From assembly GCA_023663265.1 (NCBI GenBank), contig JAMPHV010000001.1, forward strand, positions 1-64,000: a DNA stretch of 64,000 nt, in the 5' to 3' direction. The notes beneath the pieces were generated by a model, which was given only the letters and a program-made list of their open reading frames with translations, did no database searches and was not told the DNA's origin. Of this stretch, positions 51,543-60,491 are shown one piece after another. Origin of the DNA: Bacteroides sp. Lineage in GTDB: Bacteria > Bacillota > Clostridia > Oscillospirales > Ruminococcaceae. Within the stretch, counting starts at the first letter, position 1, and each line of letters begins with the position of its first letter. Both the position numbers and the translations under genes were made by a program.

Positions 51543-52829
51543 ATGAGCAGCTATAAATTTGAAACGCTTCAGCTTCATGTAGGACAGGAGCAGCCCGATC
51601 CCGCAACGGACGCGAGAGCGGTGCCCATTTATCAGACCACCTCTTATGTGTTTAAAAATTCCGCGCATGCCGCGGCGAGGTTCGGATTGGCGGACGCGGG
51701 CAATATTTACGGAAGACTTACCAATTCAACGCAGGACGTGCTTGAAAAGAGAATAGCGGCGCTGGAGGGCGGTACCGCCGCTTTGGCGTTAGCTTCGGGA
51801 GCGGCGGCTATCACATACGCCATTGAGGCGCTTGCTCCCGACGGGGGACATATCGTTTCTCAAAAGACCATTTACGGCGGAAGCTATAATCTGTTTGAGC
51901 ATACGCTTCCTCATTACGGAATCACCACCACCTTTGTTGACGCCCATGATCTGACCGAGCTGGAAAATGCCATTCAAGACAATACACGGGCTGTATTTTT
52001 GGAAACCCTCGGAAATCCCAACAGCGATATTCCCGATATCGACGCCATAGCGGAGATAGCGCATAAACACGGCTTGCCCCTGGTCATTGACAATACCTTC
52101 GGTACTCCGTATCTTATAAGACCCATCGAGCATGGGGCGGATATTGTCGTTCACTCCGCCACCAAGTTTATCGGCGGTCACGGAACCACTCTTGGCGGAA
52201 TTATCGTTGATTCGGGAAAATTCGACTGGAAGGGCAGCGGAAAATATCCCGCAATAGCCGAGCCCAATCCCAGCTATCACGGCGTTTCCTTTGCCGAGGC
52301 AGCGGGTCCCGCTGCTTTTGTTACATACATAAGGGCTATCCTGCTTCGCGATATGGGCGCCGCTATTTCTCCCTTTAACGCTTTTTTGCTCTTGCAGGGC
52401 GTGGAAACTCTGTCGCTTCGGCTTGAACGTCACGCGGAAAATACTAAAAGGGTAGTTGAATATCTTTCAAAGCACCCGCTGGTCGAGAGGGTAAATCACC
52501 CGTCGCTGCCCGATCACCCCGACAACGCTTTATACAAAAAATATTTCCCCAACGGCGGCGCTTCTATTTTTACCTTTGATATAAAGGGCGGACAGGAGGA
52601 AGCGCACAGGTTTATCGATAATCTTAAGATTTTTTCTCTGCTTGCCAACGTGGCGGACGTCAAAAGCCTTGTTATCCACCCCGCCACCACTACTCACTCT
52701 CAGCTTACTGACAGCGAGCTTAAGGAGCAGGGGATAAACAGAAACACGATCCGTCTTTCAATAGGCACGGAGCATATTGACGATATTATCGCGGATCTTG
52801 AGAACGGCTTTAATGCGCTTAAGCAATAA
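51543..52829 (+). CDS. metY: O-acetylhomoserine sulfhydrylase
   Basis: The 428-residue PLP enzyme of the Cys/Met metabolism family makes homocysteine from O-acetylhomoserine and sulfide. It has FETLQLHVGQEQPDPATDARAVPIYQTTSYVF, YGRLTNSTQDVLEKRIAALEGG, ETLGNPNSDIPDIDAIAEIA, the PLP lysine in HSATKFIGGHGTTLGG and the C-terminal HPATTTHSQL. Length and motifs fit MetY rather than MetB/MetC. It is the first gene of the operon, under two operators. Confidence 0.93.
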   Translation: MSSYKFETLQLHVGQEQPDPATDARAVPIYQTTSYVFKNSAHAAARFGLADAGNIYGRLTNSTQDVLEKRIAALEGGTAALALASGAAAITYAIEALAPDGGHIVSQKTIYGGSYNLFEHTLPHYGITTTFVDAHDLTELENAIQDNTRAVFLETLGNPNSDIPDIDAIAEIAHKHGLPLVIDNTFGTPYLIRPIEHGADIVVHSATKFIGGHGTTLGGIIVDSGKFDWKGSGKYPAIAEPNPSYHGVSFAEAAGPAAFVTYIRAILLRDMGAAISPFNAFLLLQGVETLSLRLERHAENTKRVVEYLSKHPLVERVNHPSLPDHPDNALYKKYFPNGGASIFTFDIKGGQEEAHRFIDNLKIFSLLANVADVKSLVIHPATTTHSQLTDSELKEQGINRNTIRLSIGTEHIDDIIADLENGFNALKQ

Positions 52830-52850
52830 CGAGAGAAAGGAAAATATATT

Positions 52851-53783
52851 ATGTCAAGCATTTATACCTCCGCCGATCAGCTTATCGGAAAAACTCCGCT
52901 TTTGGAGCTTGTCCATATTGAAAAGGAGCTTGGACTTAAGGCGCGGATAGCGGCGAAGCTCGAGTATTTTAATCCCGCGGGATCGGTAAAGGACCGTATA
53001 GCCAAGGCTATGATAGATGAAGCCGAGAAAAGCGGAGAATTAAAGCAGGGCTCCGTTATTATCGAGCCTACCTCGGGAAATACGGGTATTGGGCTTGCTT
53101 CCGTTGCGGCGGCAAGAGGGTACCGTCTGATAATAGTTATGCCCGAAACGATGTCCGTGGAGCGGCGTCAGATAATGAAGGCTTACGGCGCGGAGCTGGT
53201 GCTGACCGAGGGCGCGAAGGGCATGAAGGGAGCCATTGCAAGGGCTGAGGAGTTAGCGGCGGAGATACCCGACAGCTTTATAGCGGGGCAGTTCGTAAAT
53301 CCCGCCAATCCCAAGGCGCATTATGACGCTACCGGACCCGAGATATTTAACGACACGGACGGTGAGGTGGATATTTTTGTTTCGGGCGTGGGAACGGGCG
53401 GCACCGTTACGGGCGTCGGAAGATATCTTAAGGAAAAAAAGCCGAACGTTAAGGTCGTTGCAGTTGAACCGCAGGATTCTGCCGTATTGTCAACGGGAGT
53501 TTCTGGAGCCCATAAAATACAGGGCATAGGAGCGGGCTTTGTGCCCGAGGTGCTGGACACAAGCATTTACGACGAGGTAATAACGGTAAGCAATGAGGAC
53601 GCTTTTAAGACAGGCAGGCTTATCGGTAAAAAGGAAGGCGTATTGGTGGGTATTTCCTCGGGAGCGGCGGCATATGCCGCCATAGAGCTTGCAAAAAGAC
53701 CCGAAAACGAGGGAAAGACCATTGTGGTGATTTTGCCCGATACGGGAGACAGATATTTGTCTACCGAGCTGTTTGCCGAATAG
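52851..53783 (+). CDS. cysK: Cysteine synthase A (O-acetylserine sulfhydrylase)
   Basis: The 310-residue PLP enzyme makes cysteine from O-acetylserine and sulfide. It has [14 protein letters not shown], the PLP lysine in [15 protein letters not shown], the substrate loop [30 protein letters not shown], and [14 protein letters not shown]. It should supply cysteine to the desulfurase encoded next. Confidence 0.95.
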   Translation: MSSIYTSADQLIGKTPLLELVHIEKELGLKARIAAKLEYFNPAGSVKDRIAKAMIDEAEKSGELKQGSVIIEPTSGNTGIGLASVAAARGYRLIIVMPETMSVERRQIMKAYGAELVLTEGAKGMKGAIARAEELAAEIPDSFIAGQFVNPANPKAHYDATGPEIFNDTDGEVDIFVSGVGTGGTVTGVGRYLKEKKPNVKVVAVEPQDSAVLSTGVSGAHKIQGIGAGFVPEVLDTSIYDEVITVSNEDAFKTGRLIGKKEGVLVGISSGAAAYAAIELAKRPENEGKTIVVILPDTGDRYLSTELFAE

Positions 53784-53810
53784 ATCACAACGAGGAGGTA
53801 AAACGCTGAT

Positions 53811-55001
53811 ATGATGTCGGTATACGCGGATAATGCCGCGACTGCGAAAATGAGCCGCAGGTCGGTGGAAGCGATGCTCCCGTATATGGAAAAGGTGTAC
53901 GGGAATCCGTCCAGTCTTCATTCGGAGGGACAGAGAGCAAAGGAAGCGTTAGAGGAGGCGAGAGAACGGATCGCCTCCTGCTTCGGCTGTTCTCCGAGGG
54001 AGATATACTTCACCTCCTGCGGCAGCGAGTCTGACAATCAAGCGATTGTTTCCGCCGCCGAGGCAGGCGCCAAAAAAGGAAAAAAGCATATTATCTCAAC
54101 AGCCTTCGAGCATCATGCCGTTTTGCATACGTTGGACAAGTTAAAAAAACAGGGCTTTGAGATAGAGCTTCTCGAGGTTCACTCCAACGGCAATATTACT
54201 TCCGAAGAGGTCGAAAGGGCGATCCGTGAGGATACCTGTCTTGTAACGGTTATGTACGCCAACAACGAGATAGGGTCGGTGCTTCCCATTGCGGATATCG
54301 GAAAGGTTTGCCGTGAAAAGGGCGTTTTGTTCCACACGGACGCGGTGCAGGCGGCGGGACATATTAAAATAGACGTAAGGGAGCAAAATATAGATATGCT
54401 TTCCTTTTCGGCGCATAAATTTCACGGTCCAAAGGGGATAGGCGGTCTTTACGCCAAGAAAGGCACAGCCTTGACAAGTATTATAGAGGGCGGCGCGCAG
54501 GAGAGAGGAAAGCGCGCGGGAACCGAGAATATTCCCGCAGTGGTCGGAATGGCGGCGGCGCTGGCGGATATTTGCGAAAGGATAGACGAGAACGCCGCGA
54601 AAATTTCCGCTTTAAGGAACAGACTGATCAAGGGTCTGTCTGAAATTCCTCACTCGGCTTTGAACGGCGATCCCGTAAATAGACTGCCCGCCAATGTGAA
54701 TTTTTGCTTTGAGGGCATTGAGGGAGAGAGCCTCCTGCTGCTTTTGGACGCAAGGGGAATATGCGCTTCCTCGGGCTCGGCGTGTACCTCGGGTTCTCTC
54801 GATCCAAGCCACGTGCTGTTGGCGATAGGACGTACCCACGAGATAGCTCACGGCTCTCTTCGGCTTAGCCTTTCCGAGGATAACACCGACGAAGAGGTCG
54901 ATTATATGCTTGAGGAGATACCGAAGGTCGTGGAATATCTGAGGAATATGTCGCCGCTGTGGAGAGACAAGGTCAGCGGCAAGAAGGAATTTATTCTTTG
55001 A
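53811..55001 (+). CDS. iscS: Cysteine desulfurase, NifS/IscS family
   Basis: The 396-residue class V PLP aminotransferase-fold enzyme removes sulfur from cysteine. It starts SVYADNAATAKMSRRSVEAMLPYM, has FTSCGSESDNQAI, TAFEHHAVLHTL, MYANNEIGSVLPI, HTDAVQAAGHIKIDV, the PLP lysine in LSFSAHKFHGPKGIGGLY, and the sulfur-carrying cysteine in GICASSGSACTSGSLDPSHVL. A strong AGGAGG precedes the tandem ATG codons. It pairs with IscU (next gene) and MnmA (two further on). Confidence 0.94.
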   Translation: MMSVYADNAATAKMSRRSVEAMLPYMEKVYGNPSSLHSEGQRAKEALEEARERIASCFGCSPREIYFTSCGSESDNQAIVSAAEAGAKKGKKHIISTAFEHHAVLHTLDKLKKQGFEIELLEVHSNGNITSEEVERAIREDTCLVTVMYANNEIGSVLPIADIGKVCREKGVLFHTDAVQAAGHIKIDVREQNIDMLSFSAHKFHGPKGIGGLYAKKGTALTSIIEGGAQERGKRAGTENIPAVVGMAAALADICERIDENAAKISALRNRLIKGLSEIPHSALNGDPVNRLPANVNFCFEGIEGESLLLLLDARGICASSGSACTSGSLDPSHVLLAIGRTHEIAHGSLRLSLSEDNTDEEVDYMLEEIPKVVEYLRNMSPLWRDKVSGKKEFIL

Positions 55002-55024
55002 CACTTTATGAAAGGAATACAAGA

Positions 55025-55465
55025 ATGGCTTTATACAGCGAAAAGGTAATGGATCACTTCACCAACCCCCGCAACGTGGGAACGATCGAGGACGCGGACG
55101 GAGTTGGAGAGGTCGGCAACGCCAAATGCGGCGATATTATGAAAATTTACCTTAAAATTTCCGACGACGTTATTTCCGATGTTAAATTTGAGACCTTCGG
55201 CTGCGGCTCCGCTATTGCTTCAAGCTCCATGGCTACCGAAATGATAAAGGGTAAACCCTTGTCGGAGGCGTTACAGCTTTCAAATAAGGCTGTGGCAGAG
55301 GCGCTTGACGGTCTTCCCGCGCATAAAATGCACTGCTCGGTGTTGGCGGAGGAGGCTATAAAGGCGGCGGTCAAGGATTATTACGACAAAAACGGTATAG
55401 AGTATGACAAGTGTCAGTTTGCGGACTGCGAAGACTGCGCTCATTGTCACGAACAGGCGGAATAA
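55025..55465 (+). CDS. iscU: Fe-S cluster scaffold IscU/NifU-like protein with extra cysteine tail
   Basis: The 146-residue scaffold has the three cluster ligands Cys35 (NAKCGD), Cys60 (FGCGSA) and Cys104 (KMHCSVLAEEAI), plus Asp37. After the usual end it carries a tail with Cys130, Cys135, Cys138 and Cys141 (C-X4-C-X2-C-X2-C), which could bind an additional metal or cluster. ATG 55025 with GAAAGGAA upstream is chosen; the longer frame runs into iscS. nadA begins two bases after its stop. Confidence 0.93.
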   Translation: MALYSEKVMDHFTNPRNVGTIEDADGVGEVGNAKCGDIMKIYLKISDDVISDVKFETFGCGSAIASSSMATEMIKGKPLSEALQLSNKAVAEALDGLPAHKMHCSVLAEEAIKAAVKDYYDKNGIEYDKCQFADCEDCAHCHEQAE

Positions 55466-55467
55466 AA

Positions 55468-56379
55468 ATGACGGTTTATGAAGCTCAACAAAAAATATCG
55501 GAAATCAAAAACCGCAGCAATATTTATATTTTGGCGCACAGCTATCAGGCAAGAGAAATAACCGAAATCGCGGATTTCGTCGGGGATTCGTTTGCGCTCA
55601 GCAAGAGGGCTTCCGCAATAGAAAACAAAAGGGTAATTATGTGCGGTGTTCGGTTTATGGCTGAAACCGTCAAGATAATGTCTCCCGATAAGGAGGTAGT
55701 TCTTGCCAACGGAGAGGCGGGCTGTCCAATGGCTGAGCAAATGGATAAGGAGCTCATCGAAGAGGTCAAAAGGCAGTACCCCGATTATACGGTCGCGGCA
55801 TATATAAATACCACCGCCGAGCTTAAAACGGTTTGCGACGTATGCGTTACCTCGTCCTCAGCGGTGGATATTATCAGAAAGCTCGACAACGACAAAATTT
55901 TGTTTATTCCCGACTGTAATTTAGGCGATTGGGTATCAAGGCAAATCCCGAATAAGACCTTTAAGCTTTTACGGGGAGGCTGTCCCATTCACTCAAGGGT
56001 TTCGGCGTCCGACGCTGATAAAGCAAGGGCTTCTCACCCGAACGCCGAGCTGCTCGTTCACCCCGAATGTAAATTCGAGGTAGTTAAGCGCGCGGATCAC
56101 GTGGGTTCAACGTCCGATATCATAAATTACGCAAAAAATTCGGAATGCCGCGAGTTTATTATCGGAACGGAGATAAGCATCGCCGAGCATTTGCGCTATG
56201 AATGTCCCGACAAGAAATTTTATCCGCTTTCAAAGGAGCTGATCTGTCCCAATATGAAGCTTACGTCCTTACCCGACGTGCTTGAGGCGGTAAGCGGCGG
56301 CGGAGAAAAAATCGAGCTGCCCTCGGATACGATAAATGCGGCTCGAAAATGTATAGACAGAATGATAGAATTAGGATGA
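55468..56379 (+). CDS. nadA: Quinolinate synthase
   Basis: The 303-residue [4Fe-4S] enzyme condenses iminoaspartate and dihydroxyacetone phosphate to quinolinate for NAD. It has ILAHSYQAREITEIADFVGDS, MCGVRFMAE, the cluster ligands Cys86 (AGCPMAE), Cys172 (GGCPIH) and Cys260 (CPNMKL) with the family's spacing of 86 and 88, YINTTAELK, VHPECKFEVV and STSDII. nadB and nadC are not adjacent; here it sits in an Fe-S assembly operon, which would match cluster supply to an oxygen-sensitive client. Confidence 0.93.
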   Translation: MTVYEAQQKISEIKNRSNIYILAHSYQAREITEIADFVGDSFALSKRASAIENKRVIMCGVRFMAETVKIMSPDKEVVLANGEAGCPMAEQMDKELIEEVKRQYPDYTVAAYINTTAELKTVCDVCVTSSSAVDIIRKLDNDKILFIPDCNLGDWVSRQIPNKTFKLLRGGCPIHSRVSASDADKARASHPNAELLVHPECKFEVVKRADHVGSTSDIINYAKNSECREFIIGTEISIAEHLRYECPDKKFYPLSKELICPNMKLTSLPDVLEAVSGGGEKIELPSDTINAARKCIDRMIELG

Positions 56380-57443
56380 AAGAAAAGGTTTTGATTGCAA
56401 TGAGCGGCGGCGTGGATTCCTCGGTCGCCGCTTACTTAACAAAAGAGCAGGGGTATGACTGTATCGGCGTTACAATGAGGCTGTTTAACGATTACGGCAA
56501 TGATACGGGCGGTACGAAGAGCTGCTGTTCTCTCGACGATTGCGAGGACGCGCGGAGCGTTGCAAGGCGTTTGGATATCCCGTATTATGTATTTAATTTT
56601 ACGGACGATTTCACGGAGCAGGTGATCAAGCGGTTTGTGAACGCCTATGAAAACGGGGCGACGCCTAATCCGTGTATTGACTGCAACCGTTATTTGAAGT
56701 TTCGGCGGCTTTATTTTCGCGCATTGGAGATCGGCTGCGACCGTATCGCCACCGGTCATTATGCGAGGATAGAAAAGAAAAACGGCAGATATTTGCTGAA
56801 AAAGGCGGCGGACAAGGGAAAGGACCAGAGCTACGTATTATACTTTTTATCTCAGGAGCAGCTTGCGCATACCTTGTTTCCTCTCGGAGAAAAAAATAAG
56901 TCGGATATAAGAAAAATAGCGGGCGCTCAAGGCTTTTGCAACGCCGATAAACCCGACAGCCAGGATATTTGCTTTGTAACAAGGGGAAGGTATTCCCAAT
57001 TTATAAAAAGCTTTACCGGCAGAGATTATTTGTGCGGGGATTTTACGGATAAAAACGGGAACGTTATCGGAAGACATGAGGGGATCATAGGATATACGGT
57101 AGGTCAGCGGAGGGGCTTGGGAATTTCTGCCGACGAGGCGCTGTATGTTATACGGATATGCCCCGAGGATAACAATATCGTGCTCGGCAAAAGGTCCGAT
57201 CTGTATCAGACCGAGCTTTATGCGGAGAGCTTTAACTGCATATCCTGCGAAACGCTGCCAAGAGAGCTTAGGGCAAAGGTCAAGACGCGCTACCGACAGG
57301 AGGAGCAGTGGGCGACTGTGTATGCTTTGCCGAACGACCGAGCTCGCATTGTTTTTGATGCTCCGCAAAAAGCCGCCGCCAAAGGACAGGCGGCGGTACT
57401 TTACGATGACGACATTGTGATAGGCGGGGGTATAATTACATAA
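56376..57443 (+). CDS. mnmA: tRNA-specific 2-thiouridylase
   Basis: The 355-residue enzyme thiolates U34 of Lys, Glu and Gln tRNAs using sulfur passed from a desulfurase. It has the PP-loop AMSGGVDSSVAAY, GVTMRLFND, ATGHYARIEK, DQSYVLYFLSQ, and catalytic cysteines Cys103 (CIDCNRYLKF) and Cys199 (DSQDICFV), matching E. coli Cys102 and Cys199. YTVGQRRGLGI is also present. Its start overlaps the nadA stop as ATGA. Confidence 0.95.
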   Translation: MKEKVLIAMSGGVDSSVAAYLTKEQGYDCIGVTMRLFNDYGNDTGGTKSCCSLDDCEDARSVARRLDIPYYVFNFTDDFTEQVIKRFVNAYENGATPNPCIDCNRYLKFRRLYFRALEIGCDRIATGHYARIEKKNGRYLLKKAADKGKDQSYVLYFLSQEQLAHTLFPLGEKNKSDIRKIAGAQGFCNADKPDSQDICFVTRGRYSQFIKSFTGRDYLCGDFTDKNGNVIGRHEGIIGYTVGQRRGLGISADEALYVIRICPEDNNIVLGKRSDLYQTELYAESFNCISCETLPRELRAKVKTRYRQEEQWATVYALPNDRARIVFDAPQKAAAKGQAAVLYDDDIVIGGGIIT

Positions 57444-57468
57444 TAATTATTGAAAGAAGAAACAAACT

Positions 57469-57873
57469 ATGCTTATTTCAACAAGAGGGCGCTACGCTCT
57501 GCGGGTAATGATCGATTTGGCGGAGCAAAATACCTCGGGGTATATTCCGATGAAGGACATTGCCGCGCGTCAAGGCATCTCCAAAAAGTATATGGAGCAG
57601 ATCATACCAGTTTTGGCAAAAAACGGCTTGGTGGACGGGGTGCATGGTCAAAAGGGCGGATACAGGCTCACGCGAAGCCCGGAGGAATACGGGGTCGGTG
57701 AAATACTCAGGCTCACCGAGGGCGATCTTGCGCCCGTGGCTTGTCTTGCCAAGGACGCGGAGCCCTGCGAAAGATACGAAAAGTGCAAGACCGTCAAGAT
57801 GTGGGACAAATTCAATAAACTGACAAACGAGTTTTTTGACGGGATCACTATTGCGGATCTGATGGAGCTTTAA
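57469..57873 (+). CDS. Rrf2-family transcriptional regulator, IscR-like with three cysteines
   Basis: The 134-residue winged-helix regulator starts MLISTRGRYALRVMIDLAEQ and has the recognition segment ISKKYMEQIIPVLAKNGLVDGVHGQKGGYRL. Cys92, Cys100 and Cys106 lie where E. coli IscR has its [2Fe-2S] ligands (92, 98, 104). CymR-type cysteine regulators lack these, so it is more likely an Fe-S sensor. Being last in the operon, it probably controls the two palindromes at 51447-51512 and so its own synthesis. Its stop overlaps that of the convergent gene. Confidence 0.88.
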   Translation: MLISTRGRYALRVMIDLAEQNTSGYIPMKDIAARQGISKKYMEQIIPVLAKNGLVDGVHGQKGGYRLTRSPEEYGVGEILRLTEGDLAPVACLAKDAEPCERYEKCKTVKMWDKFNKLTNEFFDGITIADLMEL

Positions 57874-59744
57874 TAATATCGGTAAGCTTTCATTATGTTT
57901 TCTTTTTGGTCGTAGGTCACGCCAAAGGGCTTATACTCCTCCGCGCATTGCAGCAGCTCCTCCTGCGCTTCTATCATATCACCGTCGCTCAAAGCGATGC
58001 TGTCCGTTGCTTCGCTTACGGGAAACGCAAGCTCGTTATCGGTTTCGACCGCTGTCGAGTCGTCCTCGGCGTAAGCGATATGCGTTACCTCTTTATCCGT
58101 TAAGGTCGCTTTTATATCCCTTTGCGCAAACTCCTCTTCGGAAAATTCCTTAAGACCGACCAATCTTCCGCTTGGGTCAAGCGAGCCGTCGGGATTATAG
58201 ACAGGCTCGCTGAAGTCGCGGACCGCGTATACGTCCACAACGCCCGATTCGCAGATATAATCCGTTCCTGCGAGATTTCCGTCCTCGTCTGCGGGGTAGT
58301 AATCCTCGAACCACCTTACCTTTTTTCCGTTGTAGTAAAGTCCCTTTTTCTCCGATTCATAGGTCATTCCGAAGGGCTCGTATATTTTGAAGCTTACGCC
58401 GCTGCCGTCATCATCTTCCTTGACGTCGGCGGCTTGGTTTAACTCAGGCTGCCCGTTTTCAAAGGTCGTTTCTTCGCTGCTTTCCTTGTTCATTAACGTA
58501 AGGGACAAGGGCTCGTAAACCGTTTTTTCTCTGCTGTAGTCGCCGTACTCGGTTTTGGCAAAGTACAGAATACCGTTTTCAGCGCCGTATATGGTATAAT
58601 CGTATTTTCCTCTGTCGCAAAGTCTGTACGTATCTCCGTTTTCATAATCGCAGACCATGACGTCTTCGCATATAATTCCCGAGCCGACGCTTACGGAGGA
58701 GCATATCTCCCGTTTTCCGTCTCCGTTTATATCCGCGAGCCATATGTCCCATACGGGCATGCCCCAATAAAGAGTGTATCTTTCCTCTCCGAGCACCGCT
58801 TCTACTTCCTCGCTGCTCCAAATGAAATGCACTCCCGAAAATTCCGCCAATTCGAAGCTGTAGGTATCTATCTTAAAGCAATCGTCGGAATTTACGATGT
58901 TTTGGATATCGGGTTCAAAGCTGTTGTTATAAAATCTGTCATAGATTATTTGATGTACGTTTTCCTTGTAAACCGAAAGATCGTAGCATCCGATATTGTT
59001 TCCCGAAAGAGGGAACATCTGCTCGGAGCGTTCGGGGAGAGCGTAGCGTCCGTCGCTGTCGCACAAGGCGCGGTAAACGTTTGCTTCGTCGGTTTTTTTG
59101 AGGAAGTAAAACCAAACGTCGCCCTTTATCATTGGCGTAAGATTGCTCTGCGAATAAAGCGTATTTCCGTAAACCGCATAAAAATCGCTTATGATTATTT
59201 CGTCGCCCTCGTTCACGTCGCCGTTTCCCTTTATCAGCTTTTCTATTTTAAATTTATTGTAGGATATTGGTACCTGCTGCGAGCTTGCGAAGTCTCTTTC
59301 CTTGCTCGGATCGTTGGTTTGGCGGGCGTCGTCGGTAAAGGCGCCGCAAACCACCAGGTCGCTGTGCCTTTCAAGCTTGTCGTATAAGCTATAGCTAAGT
59401 CGGTCGGTATCGGGAGGACCCATAAGCTCCAGCTCGGAAAAATCGCCTTTGTAAACATATTTTGCTTCCTCGGGGAAGCTGGCGCTGTAGGGAAGCTTTA
59501 TCGGGTCGGCGATTCGCTCATGCGGTGGCAGGACTATGTCGGTTCCTCCGAACGTCAACGCTCCCGCAAAAACAACGGCGGATATTACCGCCGCAGAGGC
59601 GCACACCGTTTTCCAAGGGAACCCTTTTTTCACGGAGGTAATTTGCAGCGGTTCGGCGCAGAAATCCTCATTATTTTCTTTGGCGTTACAGATCATATCC
59701 TCGTCTATGTCCGATAAAATTTCAAACAAGTCTTCCGATCTCAT
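57870..59744 (-). CDS. Single-pass membrane protein, probable partner of the downstream-type ECF sigma factor
   Basis: This 624-residue protein has a cytoplasmic acidic N-terminus (about 1-41), one transmembrane helix (about 44-66, KTVCASAAVISAVVFAGALTF) and a long outside domain. LADINGDGKREI (near residue 340) resembles a Ca-binding DxNGDG loop. The C-terminus has two related segments, YEPFGMTYESEKKGLYYNGK and YKPFGVTYDQKENIMKAYRYY, the second incomplete, with VDVYAVRDF between them. It starts 37 bases after the sigma factor gene; position and topology suggest an anti-sigma or sensor function. No close family is recognised. Confidence 0.68.
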   Translation of the reverse strand: MRSEDLFEILSDIDEDMICNAKENNEDFCAEPLQITSVKKGFPWKTVCASAAVISAVVFAGALTFGGTDIVLPPHERIADPIKLPYSASFPEEAKYVYKGDFSELELMGPPDTDRLSYSLYDKLERHSDLVVCGAFTDDARQTNDPSKERDFASSQQVPISYNKFKIEKLIKGNGDVNEGDEIIISDFYAVYGNTLYSQSNLTPMIKGDVWFYFLKKTDEANVYRALCDSDGRYALPERSEQMFPLSGNNIGCYDLSVYKENVHQIIYDRFYNNSFEPDIQNIVNSDDCFKIDTYSFELAEFSGVHFIWSSEEVEAVLGEERYTLYWGMPVWDIWLADINGDGKREICSSVSVGSGIICEDVMVCDYENGDTYRLCDRGKYDYTIYGAENGILYFAKTEYGDYSREKTVYEPLSLTLMNKESSEETTFENGQPELNQAADVKEDDDGSGVSFKIYEPFGMTYESEKKGLYYNGKKVRWFEDYYPADEDGNLAGTDYICESGVVDVYAVRDFSEPVYNPDGSLDPSGRLVGLKEFSEEEFAQRDIKATLTDKEVTHIAYAEDDSTAVETDNELAFPVSEATDSIALSDGDMIEAQEELLQCAEEYKPFGVTYDQKENIMKAYRYY

Positions 59745-59781
59745 ATTATCATTCCTTTCCTGACAGATATGTGTACCTGCT

Positions 59782-60342
59782 TTACGATAAATAACCCGCT
59801 TTTTCCAGATGACGGCGGAGCTTCTCCCTAACTCGGTTTAAAATGACGGACACATTGTTTTCGGTTAGCCCGAACTGCGCCGCGATATCCGAAACACTGT
59901 CGCAGTACCAGTATCGACAGATGAAAATATTTCTTTTCTGTCTTGAGATACCGAGGAGAAAGCTGTTTATTTCTCCGATAAGCTCCCTGCGCTCCTGCTC
60001 CTTTTCAAGGTCGCAGCCGTTCGGGATCATCTCCGCCAGCTCCTCCAGGACCGCCGCCGTTTGACCTCCGCCTCTTTTTTCGCTGAGCTGTCTGCGGTGC
60101 ATATTTATCGCAAAATTTCGGGTCAGCTTTCCCAAAAATGCGGAAAGCTTTTGAGGCTGATACGGCGGGATAAGCTCCCACGCTTTCATAAGCGTGTCGT
60201 TAATGCACTCCTCGGCGTCAAGCTGCGAACCCAATATGTTATCCGCTATTTTCATGCAGTAGCTTTTGTACTTTTCGGAAGCCGCCGATATAGCCGCTTC
60301 GTTTCGATTAAGAAAAAGCTCCAATATTTCCTTGTCTTCCAT
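59782..60342 (-). CDS. ECF-type RNA polymerase sigma factor
   Basis: The 186-residue protein has sigma region 2 (NRNEAAISAASEKYKSYCMKIADNILGSQLDAEECINDTLMKAWELIPPYQP, with NFAINMHRR following) and region 4 (LGISRQKRNIFICRYWYCDSVSDIAAQFGLTENNVSVILNRVREKLRRHL). The start ATG 60340-60342 has AAGAGGTG eight bases upstream; the longer frame begins ten codons earlier without a better site. It differs clearly in sequence from the sigma factor at 3164-3724. It lies between trpA and its membrane partner gene. Confidence 0.9.
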   Translation of the reverse strand: MEDKEILELFLNRNEAAISAASEKYKSYCMKIADNILGSQLDAEECINDTLMKAWELIPPYQPQKLSAFLGKLTRNFAINMHRRQLSEKRGGGQTAAVLEELAEMIPNGCDLEKEQERRELIGEINSFLLGISRQKRNIFICRYWYCDSVSDIAAQFGLTENNVSVILNRVREKLRRHLEKAGYLS

Positions 60343-60491
60343 TGCCGTGCACCTCTTGGGATATGTATTCATGGGGTCAGCGCGTTATTTCGGGTGAAAG
60401 CCTTTTAAAATTTATCTCCCGGGAGCGGCTTTGTCCCCTCATACATATACACAAAATCTGTCGGAAAATCTTACATAAATTTTTAAATTTT

